From: CAWCXF01 sp963799455
Lineage (GTDB): Bacteria > Pseudomonadota > Alphaproteobacteria > Rhodobacterales > Rhodobacteraceae
Length of the DNA stretch: 64,000 nt
Assembly (NCBI GenBank): GCA_963799455.1
Contig: CAWCXF010000005.1
Span: 124,001-188,000 of the forward strand
Reading direction: 5' to 3'
The position numbers and the translations under genes are program-made. This document shows positions 42,396 through 49,940 of this stretch, in pieces (the first letter of the stretch is position 1; each line of letters opens with the position of its first letter). Under the pieces are notes generated by a model, which was not told the origin of the DNA, made no database searches, and saw nothing but the letters and a program-made list of their open reading frames with translations.

Positions 42396-43703
42396 ATGAC
42401 CATGCCAGTGACGGAGAGGCTTCTGCGGACTGAAGGTCTGCGGAGGGACGAGATGAAGGAGCCGGACGACGTGTCGGCGATGCTGAGGCTGAAGGCGCTC
42501 GGCTGGGGGGCGCGGCGGATCGCGGCGGAGCTGGGGTGCTCGCGGACGACGGTGCGGCGGTGGCTGCGCGAGGGCGGCTGGCGACGCCCGGTGGCACCGA
42601 CACGCAAGACGTCGCTCGACGGTCTTGGGGGCTGGCTGTCCGAGCGCTTCCGCCGCCACGCGGGCAACGCGGACGTGGTTCGCCAGGAGCTCGCGGCCGA
42701 GAGGGGCATTGAGGTAAGCCTGCGCACGGTGGAGCGTGCGGTGGCACCGCTGCGCCAAGCGCTACGGGCCGAAGCGCGGGCGACGGTGAGGTTCGAGACG
42801 CGCCCGGGCCAGCAGTTGCAGATCGACTTCGGCCAGAGGCGGGTCGAGATCGAGGGCGCTCTGCGACCGGTGTCGTTCTTCGTGGCGACGCTGGGCCACT
42901 CGCGCCGGCTGCACGTCCGGGCCTTCCTGGGCGAGCGCCAGGAGCACTGGTTCGAAGGCATGGAGAGTGCCTTCGCAGCCTTTGGGGGCGTGCCTGAGGA
43001 GGTGCTGCTCGACAATGCGCGCGCTCTGATCCTGCACCACGACGCGGCGACGCGGGAGGTGGTGCTCAACCCCAAGCTCCACGCCTTTGCGCGGCACTGG
43101 GGCTTCCGGGTCCAGGCCTGCGCGCCGTACCGGGCGCGGACCAAGGGCAAGGACGAGCGCGGCGTGGGCTACGTGAAGGGCAACGCGGTCGCGGGGCGAA
43201 CCTTCGAGAGCTTCGCGGCCCTGGAGGCGCATCTGGCCGAGTGGACGCGCGAGATCGCCGATCAGCGCGTCCACGGCACCACCGGCGAGGCGCCCATGGT
43301 CCGCTTCGCGCGCGACGAGGCCGCCGCCCTGCGGCCGCTGCCCGACCGCGGCCCGTTCCTGGCCGCGCGCGAGCTGAGCCGACGCGTGGGAGCGGACTGC
43401 GCGGTGGAGATCGAGACGAACGCCTACTCGGTGCCGTGGCGCTTGATCGGGGAGCGAGTGAGCGTGCTGGTCACGGCCGAGACTGTGCAGGTCACCCATG
43501 CGGGCATCGAGGTGGCCCGTCATCCCCGCAGCGCGGACCGTCGCGGGCGCTTCACCGACCGCGCTCACTTCGAGGGCGTCGCGGGTGCCGCCGGCCGCGT
43601 GGTCAGAGAAGACGCCGAGGCAGCCGAGGCCGCGCCGATCCCGGCGCCGGCGCTGCTGCGCCCGCTCGCCGAGTACGAGGCGGTGGCCGGGGGCGCCTGG
43701 TGA
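42396..43703 (+). CDS. istA: IS21 transposase IstA
   Basis: 435 residues. An N-terminal helix-turn-helix (RLKALGWGARRIAAELGCSR then TTVRRWLREGG) binds the IS ends. The DDE core is readable: D in QQLQIDFGQRRVEIEG, D in VPEEVLLDNARALIL and E in KGKDERGVGYVKGN. A C-terminal beta-domain follows (NAYSVPWRLIGERVSVLV). Its stop overlaps the istB start (TGATG), the standard IS21 coupling. Confidence 0.95.
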   Translation: MTMPVTERLLRTEGLRRDEMKEPDDVSAMLRLKALGWGARRIAAELGCSRTTVRRWLREGGWRRPVAPTRKTSLDGLGGWLSERFRRHAGNADVVRQELAAERGIEVSLRTVERAVAPLRQALRAEARATVRFETRPGQQLQIDFGQRRVEIEGALRPVSFFVATLGHSRRLHVRAFLGERQEHWFEGMESAFAAFGGVPEEVLLDNARALILHHDAATREVVLNPKLHAFARHWGFRVQACAPYRARTKGKDERGVGYVKGNAVAGRTFESFAALEAHLAEWTREIADQRVHGTTGEAPMVRFARDEAAALRPLPDRGPFLAARELSRRVGADCAVEIETNAYSVPWRLIGERVSVLVTAETVQVTHAGIEVARHPRSADRRGRFTDRAHFEGVAGAAGRVVREDAEAAEAAPIPAPALLRPLAEYEAVAGGAW

Positions 43704-44500
43704 TGGGAGCGCAGACCCAGGACGAGCTCGACCGGATGCTGACGCGCTTGAAGTTGACGGCGGTGCGCGACCAGCTCGACGGCTTGCTCGACGAGGCGGC
43801 GCGGGGGGAGATGACCCTGCGCGAGGCGCTCGCCTTCCTCTGCGAGCGCGAGATCGCACGGAAGGATCAGCGCCGCATCGAGATGAGCTTCGGGCTGGCG
43901 AAGTTCCCCTTCGTGCGGACCCTGGAGGGCTTCGACTTCGCCGCCCAGCCCTCGGTCGACAAGGGGCAAATCCGCGACCTCGCGACGGGGCGCTTCATCG
44001 CCCACGGCGATGCGCTCTTGCTGCTCGGCCCCCCGGGCGTGGGCAAGACGCACCTTGCGGTGGCGCTCGGCCGCGAAGCGATCGTGGCCGGCCACACCGT
44101 GCTCTTCACCGGCGCCATGGCGCTCGTGGCCAACCTCGCCAAGGCCCAGGTCGAGGGCCGGCTCGAGGAGCGGCTGGCGCACTTCGCCAAGCCGAAGCTG
44201 CTGATCGTGGACGAGCTGGGCTACCTGCCGCTCGAGCCCAACGCCGCTCACCTGTTCTTCCAGCTCGTCAGCCGCCGCTACGAGCGCGGCGCGATGCTGG
44301 TGACTTCGAACCGGTCCGTAGGCGAGTGGGGCGCGGTGTTCGGCGACCCGGTGGTGGCCACCGCGATCCTCGATCGCCTGCTCCACCACTCCCACGTCAT
44401 CACCATCCGGGGCGACAGCTACAGGCTGCGCGAGAAGCGCCGGGCCGGCCTTCTGCAGAAGGCCGGCCCGGCGCTTGAAACCGAAGTCGAAACCACATGA
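43703..44500 (+). CDS. istB: IS21 helper ATPase IstB
   Basis: 265 residues, AAA+ target-selection ATPase related to DnaC. Walker A in LLLGPPGVGKTHLAVALG, Walker B in LLIVDELGYLPLEP, sensor in LVTSNRSVGEWGAVFGD. The N-terminal helical domain (LTRLKLTAVRDQLDGLLDEA) contacts IstA. The ATG at 43703 overlaps istA. The frame is intact to 44500. Confidence 0.95.
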   Translation: MGAQTQDELDRMLTRLKLTAVRDQLDGLLDEAARGEMTLREALAFLCEREIARKDQRRIEMSFGLAKFPFVRTLEGFDFAAQPSVDKGQIRDLATGRFIAHGDALLLLGPPGVGKTHLAVALGREAIVAGHTVLFTGAMALVANLAKAQVEGRLEERLAHFAKPKLLIVDELGYLPLEPNAAHLFFQLVSRRYERGAMLVTSNRSVGEWGAVFGDPVVATAILDRLLHHSHVITIRGDSYRLREKRRAGLLQKAGPALETEVETT

Positions 44501-45127
44501 CGGGGTGGGCCAGATCCTGGTGTCGCCACCGGGCCAGTTCCGAATGTCGCTTGATAGCGGCGGCCCTGGCACGAGCCGACGCCGCCGTCGAACGGATCGT
44601 TCACGAGGCGTCGAACACCCCCTTCACGACGCCGCTCCCGACCGCCGCCGCGACCGAGCATCGCCGCGAGCATCGGATGGGCCGAGTCTCGAAGATCGAC
44701 GCCGATCCCGAGCTGCGCGCCTTCGTCGCCGCGCGGGTAGATCACCACACCTTCGTGGAAATGGCCGACGCCGTGGCCGCCGCCTTCCCGCCTGAGCGCC
44801 GCATCGGCAAGTCGGCGATCCACGCCTGGTGGCAGCGGAACCGGGCCGGCCGTTGAGCCTCCCGGACCCCGGCAGACGAGACGGGATACGCGCCGGACTT
44901 ACCGATTGAGAAGGGGGTGCCAAACCGTGTGAGACACAACAGCATCGCGGCGCCCCTCCCCCAGGGCCTCCCGACCCTGCTCGAAGCGTCCACCGGACCC
45001 GGGCAGGGTCATGGGCATCGAGGCCGGGCGGGTAGACACGGCGGCAGCACAGCGAAGCGCGACTTCCCGGTCGATGGAGGCGTCGGTGCATCTGCTGACC
45101 CAAGGCCGCTCCGCCACACGCCGCCGC

Positions 45128-45730
45128 TCAGCGCTCGCGCACGCAGCCGCAGCTCCGGAACCCGCCCTCGGGGCAGCCCGCGCACCGCTCCTCGAGCCTC
45201 GACTTCAGCGCCCGCCGGGCGCGGTGCAGGCGCACGCCGACATTGTTGGCCGTGAGGCCGAGCTCGGCCGCGATCCGCTCGCGCGGCGCCTCGTCGAGGT
45301 CGGCGCTGCGGATGATCTGGGCATAGTCCGGCCTGAGCGCCGGCAGCAGGTCGTGCAGGCAGCGGCTGGGCGTCGGCTCCGCCTCCGGCCCGACCGCCTC
45401 CGGCCCGACCGCCGTCTCCCTCGGCTCGACGGCGTAGGCGGCCTCGGCGCGCTGCCGCGCCGCGCGGCGGCGGTAGTGGTCGGTCAGAGTGTTGCGCAGC
45501 ACGCGCGCGAGCCAGGCGTCGATCCGCTCGTCGTCGAGCAGCGTGCCCGCGGAGCGGATCGCCTTGATCGAGAAGTCCTGCAGCGCGTCCTCGGCGTCCT
45601 CGGCGCGCGCGAGGCGGCGGCGGAAGAAGCGCAGGAACTCGCCTCGGCATTCGGTCAGCCGGCGTTCGACCGCCTCGTCGCGGGCGATCGCAGCGGAGGG
45701 TCGGGGGTGGGGGTGAACGAGTGCGGTCAT
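45128..45730 (-). CDS. ECF-type RNA polymerase sigma factor with Cys-rich C-terminus
   Basis: 200 residues. Region 2 is at about 25-90 (RRLARAEDAEDALQDFSIKA, WLARVLRNTLTDHYRRR); region 4 at about 130-180 (LRPDYAQIIRSADLDEAPRE, RIAAELGLTANNVGVRLHRA). The tail CAGCPEGGFRSCGC carries four cysteines. Similar Cys-tailed ECF factors are thought to sense metals or redox through the tail; that is inference here. No separate anti-sigma gene is adjacent; the small secreted protein upstream (45810-46202) is the likely partner or target. Start MTALVHPHPRPSA at 45730. Confidence 0.85.
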   Translation of the reverse strand: MTALVHPHPRPSAAIARDEAVERRLTECRGEFLRFFRRRLARAEDAEDALQDFSIKAIRSAGTLLDDERIDAWLARVLRNTLTDHYRRRAARQRAEAAYAVEPRETAVGPEAVGPEAEPTPSRCLHDLLPALRPDYAQIIRSADLDEAPRERIAAELGLTANNVGVRLHRARRALKSRLEERCAGCPEGGFRSCGCVRER

Positions 45731-45809
45731 CGCAAAACTCCGGGCGCAGGGGTGTGGTCTGGACGGGCCAGGGTGACGCCCGGGCGGGCGGCGCCCGGCC
45801 GGGCGTCGT

Positions 45810-46202
45810 TCAGGGCTGCGCGGGCAGGCGAGGCGGGCGGAAGTGGTCGTGGACCGGCCGGGACGCCCGGGCGCCCGCCGGGTCGCCACGCCGCCCGCCG
45901 GGTCCGCGATCGGGGACGACGGGCAGGGGCCATGCGGACTGGGCGAGCGAGACGCATTCGCCGGGCAGGTGGCAGGACGCGGCGCGCTCGGAGCCGGCCT
46001 CGACCCGCTCCGCCGCCGAGGAGGGCGCCGGGGGGGCCGCCGGGGAGGCCATCGCCATCGCCGCGCGCGGCTGCGCGGCCGCCGGCGGGGCGAGCCGACC
46101 CCCGACGCCGCCGGCGATCACGAGGAGGCACAGCAGGAGCACCCGGCCCCACGTCCTCGCGGGTCGGGTCTCGGTCGTTCCGCGTCCTCGGCGCATGCGC
46201 AT
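45810..46202 (-). CDS. Small putative exported protein upstream of the sigma factor
   Basis: 130 residues. After an Arg-rich start, one hydrophobic segment (VLLLCLLVIAGGVGG, about 21-35) ends at a possible cleavage site APPAAAQP. The mature part has a Cys pair in SCHLPGECVSL and a Pro/Arg-rich end, resembling small exported proteins often found with metal- or stress-responsive genes. No domain is recognised with confidence. It ends 79 bp before the sigma gene on the same strand, so co-expression is likely. Confidence 0.5.
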   Translation of the reverse strand: MRMRRGRGTTETRPARTWGRVLLLCLLVIAGGVGGRLAPPAAAQPRAAMAMASPAAPPAPSSAAERVEAGSERAASCHLPGECVSLAQSAWPLPVVPDRGPGGRRGDPAGARASRPVHDHFRPPRLPAQP

Positions 46203-46269
46203 CGGGTTCCCGTCGGCAGCTCACCTGCCTGCGCCTACCGCACCTGGATGCCCCGCCCCTTGATCTCGA

Positions 46270-47241
46270 TCAGTCCGCCGGCGCGGCCGCTCCGCCGCCG
46301 ACCCGGTCCCGCAGGGGTCGCGCCCGCATCTCGGCGAAAAGCCGCTCGACATCCTCGCGCCGGCAGAGCCCCGTGCCGGCCGAGAGCACCGCCGCGGCGC
46401 CCGCCGCCATGCCGTAGGCGAAGGCGTCCTGCACGGCGCGGCCCTCGGCCAGCCCCAGCGTCATGGCGGCGAGGAAGCTGTCGCCGGCGCCGACCGCGCT
46501 CCTCACCGGCACCTCCGGAGGGGTCAGGCGCAGCGCGCGATCCGCCGTGACCAGCAGCGCGCCGTCGCGCCCCAAAGTCAGCGCGACGATCTCGACCGCG
46601 CCCGACGCGATCAGCGCGCGCGCCGCCGCCTCCTGCTCGGCCGGCGACGCGAGCGGGCGCCCGACGAGCGCCTCGAACTCGCCGAGGCTCGGCTTGATGA
46701 GGTGCACGCCGCGGCCCATGCCGGCCCGCATCCCGGGCCCGGACGTGTCGAGCACCAGCTTCGCCCCCTTCCGTCGGGCGAGGTCGCCGACCGCGGCGTA
46801 GAACGCCTGCGGCACGCCGCGCGGCAGGCTGCCGCTGGCCACCAGATAGGCGCAGTCGATCTCCTCGAGCGCCGCGAGGCAGGCGCGCCATTCGTCCTTC
46901 TCCACCAGCGGCCCCTCGGGCACGAAGCGGTATTCCAGCCCGCTCGATCGCTCGAACACCGCATGGCTGATGCGGGTGTGGTCCGCGATCCCGACGCGCT
47001 GCCTCGGGATCTCCGCCGCGGCGAGCAGGTCGTCGAGCACGCCGCCCGTCGCCCCGCCGGCCAGGTAGATCGCGAGCGTCGGCCCGCCGAGCTCGCGCAC
47101 CACCCGGGCGACGTTGATCCCGCCGCCGCCGGGGTCGTAGCGCTCGGCCATCGTGCGGACCTTGTGGACCGGCCGGACGGTCTCGGCCTCGGCCGATCCA
47201 TCGACCGACGGGTTGAGCGTGAGAGTGACGATGGGCTTCAT
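46270..47241 (-). CDS. pfkB: PfkB-type 6-phosphofructokinase (ribokinase family)
   Basis: 323 residues. It phosphorylates fructose-6-phosphate, or a related sugar phosphate such as tagatose-6-phosphate or fructose-1-phosphate. Family marks: LTLNPSVDGSAEA, the double-glycine PGGGGINVARVVRELGG, VASGSLPRGVPQAFYAA and the catalytic VGAGDSFLAAMTLGLAEG. Start MKPIVTLTLNPS at 47241 with AAGGAG 9 nt upstream; an in-frame ATG at 47259 is less likely. Substrate specificity between PfkB and FruK types cannot be settled from sequence. Confidence 0.9.
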   Translation of the reverse strand: MKPIVTLTLNPSVDGSAEAETVRPVHKVRTMAERYDPGGGGINVARVVRELGGPTLAIYLAGGATGGVLDDLLAAAEIPRQRVGIADHTRISHAVFERSSGLEYRFVPEGPLVEKDEWRACLAALEEIDCAYLVASGSLPRGVPQAFYAAVGDLARRKGAKLVLDTSGPGMRAGMGRGVHLIKPSLGEFEALVGRPLASPAEQEAAARALIASGAVEIVALTLGRDGALLVTADRALRLTPPEVPVRSAVGAGDSFLAAMTLGLAEGRAVQDAFAYGMAAGAAAVLSAGTGLCRREDVERLFAEMRARPLRDRVGGGAAAPAD

Positions 47242-48364
47242 CTTTCCGTCTCCTTCCATGGGGCGCGCCCGCGCCTCCTTCGATGGGGCGCGCCCGCGCC
47301 GGGGCGTCGTCGCGGGCCCGCTCCAGCGCGCGAAGCTCGCGGGCTCGCCTTTCGCGCAGGCCGAAGGAAGGCGGTCCGCCCGGCTCCTCCGCCGCCCGCT
47401 CCGGCCAGGACAGGGCCGTGCTCGTCGTCCTCCCGGCTCCTCGTCCCCGAACGCCGCGCGTCGCCGGCCGTCGCGTCGCGCCGATCGTCGCCTCCCGGGG
47501 CGCCGTCGGCCCTCCAGCGACACAGACGTGCCGCCGCCCGTCTCCTTTCACGTCCGAGCGCCGAGCCGCCCCGGCCGGTCGGTCGCGGACGGCCTCACGG
47601 CGCCCCGGTCGTGCCAGGACCAGGCGGACGCCGGCGGGGATCGGCACGACGCCCGCGACGTGCGGCCATCCGAGCGCGTCGCCGAAGACCGCGGCGCCGA
47701 TCCCGGACAGCACCCGCAGGGCCCGGATCCCCCCCGGCACCGGGCGCCGCGGCGCCAGCGCGGCCGCCATCAGGGGCGCGCCCGCGACGACCGCGCGGAG
47801 CGCCGCGAAGGTCGGCCCCGTCGCGCAGGCGAGGCCCAACGTGATCCGAAGGGACGCGGGACGCCCGGAGCAGCATCGCCGGGAGGATCGGGCCGAACGT
47901 GCCGAGGGTCCACGCCCGGGGGCGCGCCGCCGCGTCCTTCTCGACGGACCCGAGCCGCGCCTTGATGTCGTCACGCTTGGGCGCGCGCCGCCGCGTCTTG
48001 CCGAGGGCAACGGCCACGTCTCGGGTGGTGTCACGCCCGGGCGCCCGCCGCAGGGATGGTCCGGGCGGCCTGCACCGGGTCGTCGCGCTCGCGTCATCCC
48101 TGCGATGCGGCCGGATCGGCCGGTCCGTCGAGCGGGCCGAGGATCCCCGGACGCTCCGCACGCTCGACGACGAGATGGCCGGCGAGCCCGCGCCCGGCGC
48201 GCGACGGCGCAGGATCGACCAGCGCGAAGCGGCCTCGCCGTTGCCGATGCGCGCCCGTCCGGCGCTCCTCCGCTCTCCTCCGCGCGCGGGGGGGTGCGGG
48301 GGGGCGCGGGGGGGTGCGGGGGGCGGGGGGGGTGCGGGGCGGCCGACGCCGCCCCGCCCGGGGG
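47242..48364. other. Intergenic, 1.1 kb, with repeats and one gene relic
   Basis: Contains a 25-bp tandem duplication (47251-47275 and 47276-47300, one mismatch), a DMT-transporter relic (listed separately) and a G-rich run of ggggggtgcgg-type repeats at about 48288-48345. No intact gene is recognised. Confidence 0.55.
47600..47855 (-). pseudogene. EamA/DMT-family transporter relic with internal deletion
   Basis: A reading with TFAALRAVVAGAPLMAAALA, typical of the first EamA repeat, runs straight into VFGDALGWPHVAGVVPIPAG and VRLVLARPG, typical of the end of the second repeat. This would be the two ends of a drug/metabolite transporter with the middle lost. It lacks a convincing start. Confidence 0.4.
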
Positions 48365-48922
48365 TCAGTCGCGGCCGCGGCGGCCGTCCTGGAGGGTCAG
48401 GGCGTCGTCGCCGTCGCGGTCGAGGCGCTCGACCACCGAGCCGAAGCGGGAGTCGAGCTCGGCCGTGGTGACGGCCGCGTCGCCGTCCTCGTCGAGGGAC
48501 TGGAAGGCGTCGACCATCTGCGGGCGCATCCGGTCGAAGTAGGCGGGCGCGAACTCCTCGATCGAGACCGCCCCGTTCCCGTCCGCGTCGGCGGCCTGGA
48601 GCCGGGCGTCGAGGTAGGCGTCGACCTCCGATTGGGTGACGGCGCCGTCGCCGTCGGCGTCGACCTCCGCGAAGACCTCCGCCATCCCTTGCGGGCCGCC
48701 GAGGCCCAAGGCGTCGCGCGGCCCGTGGCCCCGGCCGCGGTCGCGGCCGCCGTCGTGGTCGCGGCCGGGGCCGCCGAGGAGCTGGGCCGGGATCGGCCGG
48801 GCGTCCTCGGCGGCCGGGGCGTCCGTGGCGGGCGCGTCGCCGGCCGATTGGGCGATCGCGAAGCCCGCGGCGGCGGTCAGCGGCAGGGCGAGGATCGCGA
48901 GGCGCAGGGTGCGCTTGGTCAT
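48365..48922 (-). CDS. Exported EF-hand calcium-binding protein
   Basis: 185 residues. A signal peptide (MTKRTLRLAILALPLTAAAG to AIAQ) is followed by a His/Asp/Gly/Arg-rich linker (PGRDHDGGRDRGRGHGPRD) and four EF-hand loops: DADGDGAVTQSE, DADGNGAVSIEE, DEDGDAAVTTAE and DRDGDDALTLQD. Loops 1 and 2 are canonical; 3 and 4 are less so. Likely periplasmic Ca2+ binding. Divergently transcribed from the response regulator gene across a 241-bp region with symmetrical repeats, suggesting it is a target of that system. Confidence 0.9.
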   Translation of the reverse strand: MTKRTLRLAILALPLTAAAGFAIAQSAGDAPATDAPAAEDARPIPAQLLGGPGRDHDGGRDRGRGHGPRDALGLGGPQGMAEVFAEVDADGDGAVTQSEVDAYLDARLQAADADGNGAVSIEEFAPAYFDRMRPQMVDAFQSLDEDGDAAVTTAELDSRFGSVVERLDRDGDDALTLQDGRRGRD

Positions 48923-49017
48923 GGGGTGGTCTCCGTTCGATGTGATTCCGGGCTCTCGGCCCGGCACGGCCCCACCTACGCACGCCAGCGCCGCGAGGCA
49001 TGTCGGGGACGGGGCCG

Positions 49018-49068
49018 GTTTGTCGCCACCCGTCGCCGAGGGGGCGACGGACACATCCGGCGACAAAC
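49018..49068. promoter_or_regulatory. Nested inverted/direct repeats between EF-hand gene and two-component genes
   Basis: GTTTGTCGCC (49018-49027) is repeated inverted as GGCGACAAAC (49059-49068). Inside is CCGTCGCC-gaggg-GGCGACGG (49030-49050). TGTCGCC and CGTCGCC start exactly 10 bp apart, the spacing of OmpR-family half-sites. Probable operator of the adjacent response regulator. Confidence 0.6.
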
Positions 49069-49163
49069 TTTCCGCCGTCGCGGCGACGGGGCGCTCGCGC
49101 GGAGCGCGCCCGGCGCCGTATGTCGGGCGGGCGGCGCCCCCGCCGCGACGGAGCGAGGCCCCG

Positions 49164-49940
49164 ATGACCGACGCCGCCGACCCCGTCTCCGACGGCCCGC
49201 ACCTGCTGGTGGTGGACGACGCGCGCGACATCCGCGAGCCGTTGGGCCAGTACCTGCGCCGGCACGGATACCGCGTGACGCTGGCCCCGGGGGCGGCGGA
49301 GGCGCGCCGCGCGGTGGACGACGGCGCGGTGGACCTCGTGGTGCTCGACGTGATGATGCCCGGCGAGGACGGGCTGTCGCTCACGCGCGCGCTCGCGGGC
49401 CGCGGCGGCCCGCCCGTGATCCTGCTCACCGCGATGGCCGACGAGACCGACCGCGTGGTGGGGCTCGAGCTCGGCGCCGACGACTACGTGGTCAAGCCGT
49501 TCAACCCCCGCGAGCTGCTGGCGCGCGTCCGCGCGGTGCTGCGCCGCGCGCCCCCCGCGCCGCCCGTCGTGCCGTCGGGCCGGCGCCGCTTCGGTCCCTG
49601 GACCTTTGATCCAGGCGCCCGCGCGGCCGTCCATGTGGACGGGCGGCGCGCGGATCTCACCTCGCACGAGGCGCGGCTCCTGGGCGTCCTGCTCGACCGC
49701 CCGCGCGAGGTGCTCTCTCGCGGGCGGCTCCTCGATCTGACGGCGGGGCGCGAGGCCCGCGCCTACGACCGTGCCGTGGACAACGCCGTGAGCCGCCTGC
49801 GGCGCAAGCTGGAGGACGACCCCGCCCGGCCCGCCCTCATCGTCACCGAGTGGGGCGGCGGCTACGCGCTGGCGGCCGAGGTGTCGGACGACGACGGCCC
49901 GCCGTCCGGTGATGGGGCGGGCCGTGGGGACGCCGGGTGA
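49164..49940 (+). CDS. OmpR-family response regulator
   Basis: 258 residues. Receiver domain at about 12-125 with the acidic pair in LLVVDDARDIRE, the phospho-acceptor D62 in VVLDVMMPGEDG and the Lys in DDYVVKPFNPRELL. A winged-helix DNA-binding domain follows (DLTSHEARLLGVLLDRPREV, DNAVSRLRRKLEDDP, VTEWGGGYALA). The kinase gene overlaps its stop (GTGA), so the pair is one operon. It likely acts on the repeats upstream and on the divergent EF-hand gene. Confidence 0.93.
   Translation: MTDAADPVSDGPHLLVVDDARDIREPLGQYLRRHGYRVTLAPGAAEARRAVDDGAVDLVVLDVMMPGEDGLSLTRALAGRGGPPVILLTAMADETDRVVGLELGADDYVVKPFNPRELLARVRAVLRRAPPAPPVVPSGRRRFGPWTFDPGARAAVHVDGRRADLTSHEARLLGVLLDRPREVLSRGRLLDLTAGREARAYDRAVDNAVSRLRRKLEDDPARPALIVTEWGGGYALAAEVSDDDGPPSGDGAGRGDAG

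Larger units (their letters stand above)
42319..44556 (+). mobile_element. Complete IS21-family element with 8-bp target duplication
   Basis: Left end tgtcaggcgtcacggcaaac and inverted right end tatcaagcgacattcggaac share an imperfect repeat continuing into aactggYccgg, with further internal repeats typical of IS21. GCGGCGGC flanks both sides (42311-42318 and 44557-44564). It holds intact istA and istB, 2,238 bp in all. Confidence 0.88.
36105..44856 (+). mobile_element. Decayed Mu-like transposable prophage
   Basis: All on one strand and in the order MuA-MuB-small gene-unknown-gemA-Mor-like-T-I-late gene. Early and late modules are both represented but portal, terminase, lysis and tail genes are missing. 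Nearly every gene is frameshifted, and an IS21 has inserted in the last one. Outer ends were not resolved; they lie between 35814 and 36104 on the left and probably before 45127 on the right. Confidence 0.8.
42269..44856 (+). pseudogene. Small phage late gene split by IS21 (gp27-like?)
   Basis: Joining 42269-42318 to 44565-44856 (removing IS21 and one target repeat) gives a clean 113-residue frame: MTAELDAVRGELAAAAALAR, then MGRVSKIDADPELRAFVAAR, VEMADAVAAAFPPERRIGKS and AIHAWWQRNRAGR. A perfect AGGAGG lies 9 nt before the ATG. The MGR-SKID start and C-terminal helix-turn-helix recall the Mu gp27/DUF3486 family, which is uncertain. This gene shows no frameshift apart from the IS. Confidence 0.65.
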
